Positions 10,509-20,457 of a stretch of DNA of 64,000 nucleotides are shown here, piece by piece (positions within the stretch are counted from its first letter, which is position 1; each line of letters begins with the position of its first letter). The DNA is from Candidatus Pantoea varia (lineage in GTDB: Bacteria > Pseudomonadota > Gammaproteobacteria > Enterobacterales > Enterobacteriaceae), in assembly GCF_900115075.1 (NCBI RefSeq), contig NZ_FOVG01000002.1, forward strand, positions 434,001-498,000, in the 5' to 3' direction. A model generated the notes under the pieces. That model was not told the origin of the DNA. It saw nothing but the letters and a program-made list of their open reading frames with translations, and did not search any database. A program made the translations under genes and the position numbers.

Positions 10509-11722
10509 TGCGTATTCCTGGTGCCGGACTGGCAGGATATTTCTCAGGACGCCTGAAAGACTGGGTCATGGGCGCACGCGAAAGTGATGACTCTTCGCTG
10601 GTGCTTTATGACCGCACACTGTTATGGCTGACGCTGGGCCTGGCGGTGATTGGTTTTGTGATGGTGACGTCGGCCTCAATGCCGGTGGGTCAGCGTCTGA
10701 ATAACGATCTCTTCTACTTCGCCAAGCGTGATGCCTTCTACATCGTGCTGGCTTTGGGTATGGCGCTGGTCACGCTGCGGGTGCCGATGGATTTCTGGCA
10801 GCGCTACAGCAACGTGATGCTGATGGTCACCGTGGCGATGCTGCTGATCGTTCTGGTGGTCGGTAGCTCGGTTAACGGTGCATCGCGCTGGATTGCACTG
10901 GGTCCACTGCGTATTCAGCCTGCGGAGCTGTCAAAGCTTTCCCTGTTCTGCTATCTCGCCAGTTATCTGGTGCGCAAAGTGGAAGAGGTGCGTAACAACT
11001 TCTGGGGCTTCTGTAAGCCGATGGGCGTGATGGTCGTACTGGCGGTGTTACTGCTGGCACAGCCGGACCTGGGGACGGTGGTTGTGCTGTTTGTCACTAC
11101 GCTGGCGATGCTGTTCCTGGCGGGTGCCAAACTGTGGCAGTTCATGGCCATCATCGGCTCCGGCATCTTTGCGGTGATTCTGCTGATTATTGCAGAACCC
11201 TACCGTATGCGCCGAGTGACGTCGTTCTGGAACCCGTGGGAAGATCCCTTTGGTAGCGGCTACCAGCTGACCCAGTCACTAATGGCATTTGGCCGGGGTG
11301 AATTCTGGGGGCAGGGACTCGGTAACTCCGTGCAAAAGCTGGAATATCTGCCGGAAGCGCATACCGACTTTATTTTCGCCATCATCGGGGAAGAACTCGG
11401 CTACGTCGGTGTGGTAATGGCACTTTTAATGGTATTCTTCGTCGCTTTTCGTGCGATGTCGATTGGCCGTCGTGCTCTGGAACTGGATCAGCGTTTTTCA
11501 GGCTTTTTAGCCTGTTCAATCGGTGTCTGGTTCAGCTTCCAGGCGCTGGTTAACGTCGGGGCTGCCGCCGGTATGTTACCGACCAAAGGTCTGACCTTAC
11601 CGTTGATCAGTTACGGTGGGTCGAGCCTGATTATTATGTCGACCGCCATCGTCTTTTTATTACGCATAGATTATGAAACGCGCCTGGCGAAAGCGCAGGC
11701 GTTTACCCGAGGTGGTCGATGA
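10508..11722 (+). CDS. ftsW: septal peptidoglycan glycosyltransferase FtsW
   Basis: FtsW is a SEDS-family polymerase that works with FtsI in the divisome. The 404-residue protein has about ten membrane segments and the SEDS signatures [12 protein letters not shown] and [10 protein letters not shown]. The cytoplasmic N-terminal tail is about ten residues shorter than in E. coli FtsW (414) and different in sequence. The rest is highly conserved. It overlaps murD by 1 base and murG by 4. Confidence 0.96.
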   Translation: MRIPGAGLAGYFSGRLKDWVMGARESDDSSLVLYDRTLLWLTLGLAVIGFVMVTSASMPVGQRLNNDLFYFAKRDAFYIVLALGMALVTLRVPMDFWQRYSNVMLMVTVAMLLIVLVVGSSVNGASRWIALGPLRIQPAELSKLSLFCYLASYLVRKVEEVRNNFWGFCKPMGVMVVLAVLLLAQPDLGTVVVLFVTTLAMLFLAGAKLWQFMAIIGSGIFAVILLIIAEPYRMRRVTSFWNPWEDPFGSGYQLTQSLMAFGRGEFWGQGLGNSVQKLEYLPEAHTDFIFAIIGEELGYVGVVMALLMVFFVAFRAMSIGRRALELDQRFSGFLACSIGVWFSFQALVNVGAAAGMLPTKGLTLPLISYGGSSLIIMSTAIVFLLRIDYETRLAKAQAFTRGGR

Positions 11723-12777
11723 GCGGTAAGCGATTGATGGTGATGGCAGGCGGAACCGGCGGACATGTCTTCCCCGGTCTGGCTGTCGCCCATCATCTGA
11801 TGAAACAGGGCTGGCAGGTTCGCTGGTTAGGCACCGCCGACCGTATGGAAGCCGATCTGGTGCCAAAGCATGGCATCGACATCGACTTCATCCGCATCAG
11901 CGGATTACGCGGGAAAGGCATGAAAGCGTTGCTGCTGGCACCGCTGCGCATCTTCAATGCATGGCGTCAGGCGCGTCGCATCATGAAAGCCTGGAAGCCG
12001 GATGTGGTGCTGGGCATGGGCGGCTACGTTTCCGGTCCTGGCGGTTTAGCGGCCTGGAGCTGTGGTATTCCGGTTGTGCTGCATGAGCAGAACGGCATTG
12101 CCGGCCTGACCAACAAATGGCTGGCGAAAATCGCTACCAAGGTTTTGCAGGCGTTTCCGGGCGCGTTTCCCGCCGCCGACGTGGTAGGAAACCCGGTTCG
12201 TACTGATGTTCTGGCACTGCCTTTACCCGCGCAACGTCTGGCAGATCGTCATGGCCCGATTCGGGTGCTGGTGATTGGCGGAAGTCAGGGCGCACGGATA
12301 CTGAACCAGACGCTGCCGCAGGTTGCGGCGCTGGTGGGTGATGAGATCACTCTGTGGCATCAGACCGGTAAAGGGGCATTGCCCGAAGCAGAGAAAGCGT
12401 ATCAGCAGGTCGGCCAGACGCAGCATAAGGTCACCGAGTTTATTGATGACATGGCTGCTGCCTACGCCTGGGCTGATGTGGTGGTATGTCGCTCCGGCGC
12501 GTTAACCGTGAGCGAAGTCGCTGCCGCTGGTTTACCGGCGATTTTCGTGCCGTTTCAGCACAAAGATCGCCAGCAGTACTGGAACGCGCTGCCGCTGGAG
12601 AAAGCGGGCGCCGCCAGAATTTTTGAGCAGCCGCAATTTACCGCGGAGGCTGTAGCGGATCAGCTACGCCACTGGGATCGCGCAACTCTGCTGACGATGG
12701 CTGAACAGGCCCGTCAGGTGGCGATCCCCGATGCGACTGAACGGGTTGCTCTGGAAGTGGCTCGCGCCGCAAAGTAA
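11719..12777 (+). CDS. murG: lipid II synthase MurG (GlcNAc transferase)
   Basis: MurG transfers GlcNAc from UDP-GlcNAc to lipid I on the cytoplasmic face of the membrane, giving lipid II. It is a 352-residue GT28 protein with the N-terminal glycine-rich loop [10 protein letters not shown] (residues 11-20), the second G-loop GGSQGARI, and the UDP-GlcNAc binding segment [24 protein letters not shown], of which GAxxxxE is the core. It starts by ATGA overlap with ftsW and is followed by a 70-base gap before murC. Confidence 0.97.
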   Translation: MSGKRLMVMAGGTGGHVFPGLAVAHHLMKQGWQVRWLGTADRMEADLVPKHGIDIDFIRISGLRGKGMKALLLAPLRIFNAWRQARRIMKAWKPDVVLGMGGYVSGPGGLAAWSCGIPVVLHEQNGIAGLTNKWLAKIATKVLQAFPGAFPAADVVGNPVRTDVLALPLPAQRLADRHGPIRVLVIGGSQGARILNQTLPQVAALVGDEITLWHQTGKGALPEAEKAYQQVGQTQHKVTEFIDDMAAAYAWADVVVCRSGALTVSEVAAAGLPAIFVPFQHKDRQQYWNALPLEKAGAARIFEQPQFTAEAVADQLRHWDRATLLTMAEQARQVAIPDATERVALEVARAAK

Positions 12778-12784
12778 TCATTCC

Positions 12785-12820
12785 GGTCAGCGTGTCTGAC
12801 CTGTACCCGGACTGGGTACA
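12785..12820 (+). other. tandem hairpins in the murG-murC gap
   Basis: Two perfect inverted repeats lie back to back: GGTCAG (12785-12790) with CTGACC (12796-12801), and TGTACCC (12802-12808) with GGGTACA (12814-12820), each with a 5-base loop. No T-tract follows, so they are not obvious terminators. They may be mRNA processing or stability elements; function is not known. Confidence 0.55.
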
Positions 12821-12847
12821 AACTGAGATAGCAGGTAACAGAGAGCG

Positions 12848-14326
12848 ATGAATACTCAACAATTGGCAAAACTGCGTTCTATCGTGCCCGAGATGCGTCG
12901 CGTCCGGCACATCCATTTTGTCGGCATCGGCGGTGCTGGCATGGGCGGTATTGCCGAAGTGTTAGCAAATGAAGGCTACCATATCAGCGGTTCAGATCTG
13001 GCCCCTAACCCGGTGACGCAGAATCTGATTGCGCTGGGTGCCACCATTTATTTTAACCATCGCCCCGAAAACGTGACCGATGCCAGCGTGGTGGTCGTTT
13101 CCAGCGCCGTTTCACAGGACAACCCTGAACTGGTGGCGGCACGCGAACAGCGTATCCCGGTGATCCGTCGCGCGGAGATGCTGGCCGAACTGATGCGTTT
13201 CCGTCACGGCATCGCCGTCGCGGGTACGCATGGCAAAACGACGACCACGGCGATGGTGTCGAGTATTTATGCGGAAGCGGGCCTCGATCCGACCTTCGTG
13301 AATGGCGGACTGGTTAAAGCAGCCGGCACCCATGCCCGTCTGGGTAACAGCCGGTATCTGATTGCTGAAGCGGATGAGAGCGATGCGTCGTTCCTGCATC
13401 TGCAGCCGATGGTGGCGATTGTGACCAACATCGAAGCTGACCATATGGACACCTATCAGGGCGATTTTGAGAACCTGAAGCAGACGTTTATTAACTTCCT
13501 GCACAATCTGCCGTTTTACGGTCGTGCGGTGATGTGTGTGGATGATGCGGTTATTCGTGACCTGATCCCACGCGTGGGCCGTCATATCACCACGTACGGT
13601 TTCAGTGACGATGCGGATCTGCGCATTGAAAACTACGAGCAGAGTGGCGCGCAGGGGCACTTTACTCTGATTCGTCAGGACAAAGCGCCACTGCAGATTA
13701 CGCTGAACGCGCCGGGTCGCCACAACGCCCTGAACGCGGCAGCCGCTGTCGCCGTCGCCACTGAAGAGGGCATTGAAGACAACGCTATCCTGGCTGCGCT
13801 GGAGAGTTTCCAGGGCACGGGCCGTCGCTTTGATCTGCTGGGTGAATTCCCGACCGAACCGGTCAACGGACAGCCGGGCACCGCGATGCTGGTGGATGAT
13901 TACGGTCATCACCCAACCGAAGTGGACGCGACGATTAAAGCCGCGCGCGCAGGCTGGCCGGATAAAAAACTGGTGATGGTGTTTCAGCCGCACCGTTACA
14001 GCCGTACCCGCGATCTGTTTGATGATTTCGCTAACGTACTGTCGCATGTCGATGTGCTGCTGATGCTGGATGTTTACTCCGCCGGTGAGACCGCGATTCC
14101 CGGTGCTGACAGCCGTTCGCTGTGCCGTGCCATTCGTAACCGGGGCAAGGTCGATCCGATTCTGGTGCCGGAACATGACGCACTGCCGGAGATGCTGGCA
14201 CCGCTGCTGTCAGGCAATGACCTGATTCTGGTGCAGGGTGCCGGTAACGTTGGCAAGGTTGCCCGCAAGCTGGCGGACACTAAGCTCCACCCGGAACGCA
14301 AAGCGGAGGATCGTCATGGCGGATAA
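12848..14326 (+). CDS. murC: UDP-MurNAc:L-alanine ligase MurC
   Basis: MurC adds the first amino acid, L-alanine, to UDP-MurNAc. The 492-residue product (E. coli 491) has the nucleotide-binding loop [14 protein letters not shown] near residue 23 and the ATP loop GTHGKTTT at residues 126-133. The C-terminal domain contains DDYGHHPTE. The start follows GAGAGCG. Its end overlaps ddlB by 11 bases. Confidence 0.97.
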   Translation: MNTQQLAKLRSIVPEMRRVRHIHFVGIGGAGMGGIAEVLANEGYHISGSDLAPNPVTQNLIALGATIYFNHRPENVTDASVVVVSSAVSQDNPELVAAREQRIPVIRRAEMLAELMRFRHGIAVAGTHGKTTTTAMVSSIYAEAGLDPTFVNGGLVKAAGTHARLGNSRYLIAEADESDASFLHLQPMVAIVTNIEADHMDTYQGDFENLKQTFINFLHNLPFYGRAVMCVDDAVIRDLIPRVGRHITTYGFSDDADLRIENYEQSGAQGHFTLIRQDKAPLQITLNAPGRHNALNAAAAVAVATEEGIEDNAILAALESFQGTGRRFDLLGEFPTEPVNGQPGTAMLVDDYGHHPTEVDATIKAARAGWPDKKLVMVFQPHRYSRTRDLFDDFANVLSHVDVLLMLDVYSAGETAIPGADSRSLCRAIRNRGKVDPILVPEHDALPEMLAPLLSGNDLILVQGAGNVGKVARKLADTKLHPERKAEDRHGG

Positions 14327-15236
14327 AGTTGCAGTCTTAATGGGCGGCACCTCGGCAGAGCGCGAGGTTTCACTCAACTCGGGTCAGGCAGTGATGGCCG
14401 GATTGCGGGAAATGGGCATTGATGCGCATGGCATCGATACCCGCGATGTCTCCGTGCTGACGCTGAAAGAGCAGGGATTCACCAAAGCCTTTATCGCACT
14501 GCATGGCCGGGGCGGTGAAGATGGCACGATGCAGGCGGTGCTGGAGTTCCTGCAACTGCCTTACACCGGCAGCGGCGTGATGGCATCGGCGGTGACTATG
14601 GATAAGCTGCGCACCAAACTGCTTTGGCAGGGTCGCGGTTTACCGTCAGGAAAGTTTGTCTGGCTGACGCGTCAGCAGTTTGATGCCGGGCTGGATGAAG
14701 AGAACATCGCGCAGATTGCAGCGCTTGGCCTGCCATTATTTGTGAAGCCAGCCTGTGAAGGCTCCAGCGTGGGCATCAGTCGGGTTAACGATCTGAGCGC
14801 GCTGCCGGCAGCACTGGAGATGGCGTTTAAGTACGACAACGACGTACTGGTCGAGGCGTTTCTCAGCGGCGCGGAGTACACCGTCGCGATTGTGGGCGAT
14901 CGCATTCTGCCCTCAATTGAAATAAAGAGCGCCAGCGAGTTCTATGACTATGAAGCTAAATACATTTCTGACGATACTCAGTACGTCTGTCCGGCCGACT
15001 TAAGCGCTGAACGTGAAGCTGAATTGCAGCAACTGGTGCTGGCGGCCTGGCGTGCGCTGGGATGTCGTGGCTGGGGACGGGTTGATGTGATGACCGACGG
15101 GGAAGGGCGCTTTCAGTTACTGGAAGCCAACACCTCGCCGGGCATGACCAGCCACAGCCTGGTTCCGATGGCAGCAAAACAGGCGGGCATGAGCTTCCCG
15201 CAGCTGGTTGCTCATATTCTGGAGCTGGCCGACTGA
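14316..15236 (+). CDS. ddlB: D-alanine:D-alanine ligase B
   Basis: DdlB makes the D-Ala-D-Ala dipeptide used by MurF. I chose ATG 14316, directly after GCGGAGGA (14303-14310). It gives 306 residues, the E. coli DdlB length, beginning [15 protein letters not shown]; a longer open frame upstream lies inside murC. It has an ATP-grasp fold with HGRGGEDG near residue 63, EGSSVGIS near residue 148, and the Mg-binding GRVDVM and EANTSPGMT motifs near the C-terminus. Confidence 0.96.
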   Translation: MADKVAVLMGGTSAEREVSLNSGQAVMAGLREMGIDAHGIDTRDVSVLTLKEQGFTKAFIALHGRGGEDGTMQAVLEFLQLPYTGSGVMASAVTMDKLRTKLLWQGRGLPSGKFVWLTRQQFDAGLDEENIAQIAALGLPLFVKPACEGSSVGISRVNDLSALPAALEMAFKYDNDVLVEAFLSGAEYTVAIVGDRILPSIEIKSASEFYDYEAKYISDDTQYVCPADLSAEREAELQQLVLAAWRALGCRGWGRVDVMTDGEGRFQLLEANTSPGMTSHSLVPMAAKQAGMSFPQLVAHILELAD

Positions 15237-15237
15237 T

Positions 15238-16077
15238 ATGTCACAGGCGGCGATGAGAGTTCGAAACCGTGAACCGCAGGAGCGTATTCGCACCGGGCGC
15301 AGTAACGGAGCCCGACTGTTCGGCATTTTTTTCCTGCTGATCGTTATCGGGATTATGGTTGCTGGCGGGCTGGTGGTGCTTAAGTGGATGAACGATGCGT
15401 CCCGGCTGCCGTTGTCAAAACTGGTGGTGACAGGACAGACGCACTACACCACTCACGACGATATTCGTCAGGCGATTTTGTCGCTGGGTCCGCCCGGGAC
15501 TTTTATGTCTCAGAACGTGGACATCCTGCAGCAGCAGATTGAGCGGCTGCCGTGGATTAAGCAGGTCAGCGTGCGTAAGCAGTGGCCGGACGAACTGAAG
15601 ATTCATCTGGTGGAGTACACGCCGGTGGCGCGCTGGAACGATTTGCATATGGTGGACGCTGAAGGTAACGCCTTTAGCGTACCCGCCAGTCATGTCGGCA
15701 AAGAGACACTGCCGATGTTGTATGGGCCAGAAGGGAGTGAGAAAGAGGTCCTGGCGGGCTATCACAGCATGGATGATGTGCTGAAAGCCCGGAAGTTTAC
15801 CCTGAAGGTGGCGTCGATGACGGCGCGTCGTTCATGGCAGCTGGTCACCAGCGATGATGTACGTATCGAACTGGGACGCAGCGACACCATGAAACGACTG
15901 AATCGCTTTATTGAGCTCTACCCGGTGCTGCAGCAGCAAGGTCAGAACGAGAGCAAACGTATCAGCTACGTGGATTTGCGATACGACTCTGGCGCTTCTG
16001 TTGGCTGGACACCGGTCGTGATGGAGCCACAGGACAGTAATCAGCAACAGAACCAGGCACAGGCTAAACAACAATGA
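15238..16077 (+). CDS. ftsQ: cell division protein FtsQ
   Basis: FtsQ is a bitopic divisome protein that links early proteins to FtsL/FtsB. I chose ATG 15238, two bases after the ddlB stop. The resulting [12 protein letters not shown] matches the E. coli N-terminus and gives 279 residues (E. coli 276). A cytoplasmic tail is followed by a membrane segment (about 26-48), a POTRA domain ([19 protein letters not shown] onward) and a beta domain. It ends in a Gln-rich tail ([12 protein letters not shown]). The stop overlaps ftsA by ATGA. Confidence 0.95.
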   Translation: MSQAAMRVRNREPQERIRTGRSNGARLFGIFFLLIVIGIMVAGGLVVLKWMNDASRLPLSKLVVTGQTHYTTHDDIRQAILSLGPPGTFMSQNVDILQQQIERLPWIKQVSVRKQWPDELKIHLVEYTPVARWNDLHMVDAEGNAFSVPASHVGKETLPMLYGPEGSEKEVLAGYHSMDDVLKARKFTLKVASMTARRSWQLVTSDDVRIELGRSDTMKRLNRFIELYPVLQQQGQNESKRISYVDLRYDSGASVGWTPVVMEPQDSNQQQNQAQAKQQ

Positions 16078-17330
16078 TCAAGGCAACGGACAGAAAACTG
16101 GTAGTTGGACTCGAAATCGGCACTGCGAAGGTTGCCGCCCTGGTTGGGGAAATTCTGCCCGATGGTATGGTCAACATTATTGGGGTGGGCAGCTGTCCTT
16201 CCCGTGGTATGGATAAAGGTGGCGTAAACGACCTTGAGTCGGTGGTGAAATGCGTTCAGCGCGCCATCGATCAGGCTGAGCTGATGGCAGATTGCCAGAT
16301 CTCCTCCGTCTACCTTGCTTTATCGGGCAAACATATCAGTTGTCAGAACGAAATCGGGATGGTTCCGATTTCGGAAGAGGAAGTGACTCAGGATGATGTA
16401 GAGAACGTCGTACATACCGCCAAATCGGTGAGAGTACGTGACGAGCATCGCATCCTGCACGTGATTCCTCAGGAATACGCCATCGACTATCAGGAAGGGA
16501 TTAAGAATCCGGTCGGGCTTTCCGGCGTGCGTATGCAGGCGAAAGTGCACCTGATCACCTGCCACAACGACATGGCGAAGAACATCGTTAAAGCCGTTGA
16601 GCGTTGCGGGCTGAAAGTGGATCAGCTGATTTTTGCCGGTCTCGCCTCCAGTTTTGCCGTTCTGACTGAAGACGAACGTGAGCTGGGCGTGTGTGTTGTC
16701 GATATTGGTGGCGGTACAATGGACATAGCCGTATATACCGGCGGCGCTTTACGGCACACTAAGGTGATTCCGTATGCAGGCAACGTGGTCACCAGCGATA
16801 TCGCCTATGCGTTTGGTACACCGCCGACAGACGCTGAGGCAATCAAAGTGCGCCATGGTTGCGCGCTGGGCTCGATTGTCGGCAAAGATGAGAACGTTGA
16901 AGTGCCAAGTGTGGGTGGACGTCCACCGCGCAGCCTGCAACGTCAGACGCTGGCGGAAGTGATTGAGCCGCGTTACACCGAACTTTTGAATCTGGTCAAT
17001 GACGAGATTCTGCAGTTACAGGAACAACTGCGTCAGCAGGGCGTAAAGCATCACTTAGCCGCAGGCATTGTCCTGACCGGTGGTGCAGCGCAAATCGAAG
17101 GACTGGCGGCCTGTGCGCAACGCGTATTCCATACGCAGGTGCGTATCGGACAGCCGCTGAATATTACCGGCCTGACTGACTATGCGCAGGAATCGTACTA
17201 CTCCACTGCCGTGGGACTGTTGCATTACGGCAAAGAGTCGCACATGAACGGTGATGCAGAGACCGAAAAACGGGTTTCAGTAGGTAACTGGTTCAAGCGT
17301 ATTAACAGTTGGTTAAAAAAAGAGTTTTAA
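16074..17330 (+). CDS. ftsA: cell division protein FtsA
   Basis: FtsA is an actin-like ATPase that tethers FtsZ to the inner membrane and recruits later division proteins. The 418-residue protein (E. coli 420) has the phosphate-1 motif [16 protein letters not shown] near residue 11, the phosphate-2 motif [13 protein letters not shown] near residue 206 and the adenosine motif [10 protein letters not shown]. It ends in a C-terminal amphipathic membrane-targeting helix ([13 protein letters not shown]). Confidence 0.97.
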   Translation: MIKATDRKLVVGLEIGTAKVAALVGEILPDGMVNIIGVGSCPSRGMDKGGVNDLESVVKCVQRAIDQAELMADCQISSVYLALSGKHISCQNEIGMVPISEEEVTQDDVENVVHTAKSVRVRDEHRILHVIPQEYAIDYQEGIKNPVGLSGVRMQAKVHLITCHNDMAKNIVKAVERCGLKVDQLIFAGLASSFAVLTEDERELGVCVVDIGGGTMDIAVYTGGALRHTKVIPYAGNVVTSDIAYAFGTPPTDAEAIKVRHGCALGSIVGKDENVEVPSVGGRPPRSLQRQTLAEVIEPRYTELLNLVNDEILQLQEQLRQQGVKHHLAAGIVLTGGAAQIEGLAACAQRVFHTQVRIGQPLNITGLTDYAQESYYSTAVGLLHYGKESHMNGDAETEKRVSVGNWFKRINSWLKKEF

Positions 17331-17401
17331 TTTTTGTGAAAGGGGATCATGCTGTTTTCTTTAGTGATCTCCAGGCGACAGGCACATAACGGAGAGAAAT
17401 C

Positions 17402-18556
17402 ATGTTTGAACCTATGGAATTAACCAACGACGCGGTGATTAAAGTCATCGGCGTCGGTGGCGGCGGCGGTAACGCCGTAGAGCACATGGTACGCGAACGC
17501 ATCGAAGGTGTGGAATTCTTTGCTGTGAATACCGACGCGCAAGCGCTGCGTAAAACAGCTGTCGGCCAGACCATTCAGATCGGTAATAACATTACCAAAG
17601 GTCTGGGTGCGGGTGCGAACCCGGAAGTGGGCCGTAACTCAGCAGAAGAAGATCGCGAAGCACTGCGGGCTGCGCTGGAAGGGGCAGACATGGTCTTCAT
17701 CGCAGCAGGCATGGGCGGCGGTACCGGTACCGGTGCAGCACCTGTGGTCGCTGAAGTGGCCAAGGATCTCGGTATCCTGACGGTGGCGGTTGTCACTAAG
17801 CCGTTCAACTTCGAAGGCAAAAAGCGCATGGCGTTTGCCGAGCAGGGGATCGCTGAACTCTCTAAGCATGTCGATTCACTGATCACGATTCCAAACGACA
17901 AGCTGCTGAAAGTGCTGGGCCGTGGTATCTCCCTGCTGGATGCATTTGGTGCTGCCAACGACGTGCTGAAAGGCGCAGTTCAGGGTATCGCCGAGCTGAT
18001 TACCCGTCCGGGCCTGATGAACGTCGACTTTGCTGACGTGCGTACAGTCATGTCCGAAATGGGCTATGCGATGATGGGTTCAGGCGTTGCGTGCGGTGAA
18101 GATCGTGCGGAAGAAGCGGCTGAAATGGCAATCTCCAGCCCACTGCTGGAAGATATCGACCTGTCAGGCGCACGTGGCGTGCTGGTCAACATTACTGCAG
18201 GCTTCGACCTGCGTCTGGATGAGTTCGAGACCGTGGGTAACACTATCCGCGCCTTCGCCTCTGACAATGCGACCGTGGTAATCGGTACTTCGCTTGATCC
18301 GGAAATGAATGACGAACTGCGCGTCACTGTGGTGGCAACCGGTATCGGCATGGACAAGCGTCCGGAAATTACGCTGGTCACCAACAAGCCAGCCAGCCAG
18401 CCAGTGATGGATCATCGCTACCAGCAGCACGGTATGTCACCGCTGCCGCAGGAGCAGAAACCCGCTGCCAAAGTCGTTAACGACCCGGCTGCGCAGTCGA
18501 ACAAAGAGCCTGACTATCTTGATATTCCGGCCTTTTTACGTAAGCAGGCCGACTAG
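17402..18556 (+). CDS. ftsZ: cell division GTPase FtsZ
   Basis: FtsZ is a tubulin-like GTPase that assembles the Z ring. It has 384 residues (E. coli 383). The GTP-binding tubulin signature GGGTGTG is at residues 105-111 and the T7 loop [11 protein letters not shown] is near residue 207. The conserved C-terminal peptide [14 protein letters not shown] binds FtsA, ZipA and ZapD. It lies 71 bases after ftsA and is preceded by GGAGAG. Confidence 0.98.
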   Translation: MFEPMELTNDAVIKVIGVGGGGGNAVEHMVRERIEGVEFFAVNTDAQALRKTAVGQTIQIGNNITKGLGAGANPEVGRNSAEEDREALRAALEGADMVFIAAGMGGGTGTGAAPVVAEVAKDLGILTVAVVTKPFNFEGKKRMAFAEQGIAELSKHVDSLITIPNDKLLKVLGRGISLLDAFGAANDVLKGAVQGIAELITRPGLMNVDFADVRTVMSEMGYAMMGSGVACGEDRAEEAAEMAISSPLLEDIDLSGARGVLVNITAGFDLRLDEFETVGNTIRAFASDNATVVIGTSLDPEMNDELRVTVVATGIGMDKRPEITLVTNKPASQPVMDHRYQQHGMSPLPQEQKPAAKVVNDPAAQSNKEPDYLDIPAFLRKQAD

Positions 18557-18657
18557 GATTAACCCTATAATTGGGATTCTCCGCTCTTTGTGCTAAAGTG
18601 TCTGTCCGCTGGTAAAGTATACTGGCGGTCGGAAAGGTGATATTGCGAGATAATACG

Positions 18658-19575
18658 ATGATCAAACAAAGGACATTAAAACGTATTGTTCAGGCGACTG
18701 GTGTCGGTTTACATACCGGCAAAAAAGTCACACTGACATTACGCCCTGCGTCGGCTAATACCGGGGTCATCTATCGTCGCACCGACTTGAATCCACCGGT
18801 AGATTTTCCGGCTGATGCAAAATACGTGCGCGACACCATGCTGAGTACCTGCCTGGTGAATGATGAAGGCGTGCGTATTTCAACGGTTGAACACCTCAAT
18901 GCCGCCCTGGCGGGTCTGGGTATCGACAACATTATTGTTGAAGTCGATGCGCCGGAAATCCCGATCATGGATGGCAGCGCAGCACCGTTTATCTATCTGC
19001 TGATGGATGCGGGCATCGAGCAGCTCAACAGCGCGAAGAAATTTGTGCGTGTTAAGCAGACCGTGCGTGTGGAAGAGGGTGACAAATGGGCCGAGATCAA
19101 ACCGTATAACGGCTTCTCGCTTGATTTCACCATCGACTTCAAACACCCGGCTATCGATTCCAGCTCACAGCGCTATGCGATGAACTTCTCTGCTGACGCC
19201 TTTGTTCGTCAAATCAGCCGGGCGCGTACATTTGGCTTTATGCGTGAAATCGAATATCTGCAGTCTAAAGGCCTGTGCCTGGGCGGTAGCTTAGATTGTG
19301 CGATAGGTCTGGATGATTTCCGCGTACTGAATGAAGAAGGTCTGCGTTTTGAAGACGAGTTTGTCCGTCACAAAATGCTGGACGCAATTGGCGACTTGTT
19401 TATGTGTGGTCACAACATCATTGGCGCGTTCACTGCGTTCAAATCAGGCCATGCGCTGAACAACAAGTTGCTGCAAGCGGTTCTGGCTAAGCAGGAAGCC
19501 TGGGAATGGGCAACCTTCGAAGACGAAGCTGAACTGCCAGTGGCATTCAAAGCACCGAATCTGGTTCTGGCTTAA
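18658..19575 (+). CDS. lpxC: UDP-3-O-acyl-GlcNAc deacetylase LpxC
   Basis: LpxC is the zinc enzyme for the first committed step of lipid A synthesis. I chose ATG 18658, giving 305 residues starting [12 protein letters not shown], identical in length to E. coli; an upstream in-frame codon at 18637 would add seven unsupported residues. Zinc ligands are His79 (STVEHLNAA) and the HKMLDAIGD motif (His about 238, Asp about 242). It is the last gene of the cluster and is followed by a terminator. Confidence 0.97.
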   Translation: MIKQRTLKRIVQATGVGLHTGKKVTLTLRPASANTGVIYRRTDLNPPVDFPADAKYVRDTMLSTCLVNDEGVRISTVEHLNAALAGLGIDNIIVEVDAPEIPIMDGSAAPFIYLLMDAGIEQLNSAKKFVRVKQTVRVEEGDKWAEIKPYNGFSLDFTIDFKHPAIDSSSQRYAMNFSADAFVRQISRARTFGFMREIEYLQSKGLCLGGSLDCAIGLDDFRVLNEEGLRFEDEFVRHKMLDAIGDLFMCGHNIIGAFTAFKSGHALNNKLLQAVLAKQEAWEWATFEDEAELPVAFKAPNLVLA

Positions 19576-19590
19576 CTACCCCAGAACGTG

Positions 19591-19645
19591 AAACGGCTGG
19601 TTATGCTGACACCCTCTCCGGTCAGCGGCGCCAGCCGTTTTTTTA
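19591..19645 (+). terminator. branched intrinsic terminator after lpxC
   Basis: The outer arms AAACGGCTGG (19591-19600) and CCAGCCGTTT (19631-19640) enclose an inner pair GCTGAC (19605-19610) and GTCAGC (19621-19626). A T-tract follows. It closes the dcw-lpxC transcription unit. Confidence 0.85.
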
Positions 19646-19876
19646 TTGCCTTTCATAACACACCTGATGACTGCGACCTCACTCGCAAAGCGTTGTCTGT
19701 TCTGCTGAATTGCTGAACAATCACACGCGTTTTCTCACGTCGCCACTTTAAACCCAGGTGTGGATGCCCCACATTAATGTTACTATCTGTGGCGCTTTTA
19801 CAGGCCGAAATCCGTTGCGGCTCGCGGCGGGTACACGAAAACAAGAGCGCAACAGAGCGTGCGCGATGGAAAGGTT

Positions 19877-20383
19877 GTGATCGGGATTCTTCAGCGCTGG
19901 CGACAATTAGGTAGACGCTATTTCTGGCCCCATCTCCTGTTAGGGATGGTAGCGGCCAGCTTTGGCCTGCCAGCCTGTGCGCAAAGCTCCGAACTCAACG
20001 CGTCGTCTGAATCTCCGGCCAGTAGTCTCTTTCTCGGCCCTGCCACACGCTTTGATCACTTAATCCGGCTTCAGGAAGCATCCCGACGCCCGAGCTTCAA
20101 CGTGGATTACTGGCATCAGCACGCCATCCGCACCGTTATTCGTCACCTCTCTTTCACGCTGGCGCCCCAGGCGCAGGCGGAGCAACAACAGTTACCGCTG
20201 GCGGCCCAAAAGCTGGCGCTGATCGACTCTCTGCATAATTTACTGACATCACATTCTGCGCTGCATACCGCACCGCAGCAGATGACAACACCGCCTCTCT
20301 TTATGGCCGTTACCCGCTCATGGGTAGAATGGCATGCCAGCGTGCATGGCATCCGCGCCGGACCCGCCCGATTGTTCTGCTAA
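19877..20383 (+). CDS. secM: SecM secretion monitor (translation-arrest peptide)
   Basis: SecM stalls its own ribosome so that secA translation responds to secretion activity. The GTG at 19877 aligns VIGILQRWRQLGRRYFWPHLL with E. coli SGILTRWRQFG and gives 168 residues (E. coli 170); a GTG at 19859 would add six residues. A long signal peptide ends near PACAQS. The C-terminus carries GIRAGP (residues 158-163) five residues before the stop. Trp152 is kept at the E. coli Trp155 position, but the residues equivalent to Phe150 and Ile156 are Arg147 and His153. It lies 74 bases before secA. Confidence 0.9.
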   Translation: MIGILQRWRQLGRRYFWPHLLLGMVAASFGLPACAQSSELNASSESPASSLFLGPATRFDHLIRLQEASRRPSFNVDYWHQHAIRTVIRHLSFTLAPQAQAEQQQLPLAAQKLALIDSLHNLLTSHSALHTAPQQMTTPPLFMAVTRSWVEWHASVHGIRAGPARLFC

Positions 20384-20457
20384 TAGTATTTGTTTTACTC
20401 ACTCTGTTTAGATTTCGCAGTCCGGAATGCTCCGGCTGAATTGAGAATATATTTATT

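Noticed and set aside
13112..14176. 354-codon antisense frame in murC
   Set aside because: Exactly opposite a certain gene in GC-rich DNA; the His/Arg/Gln-rich product is typical of a shadow frame.
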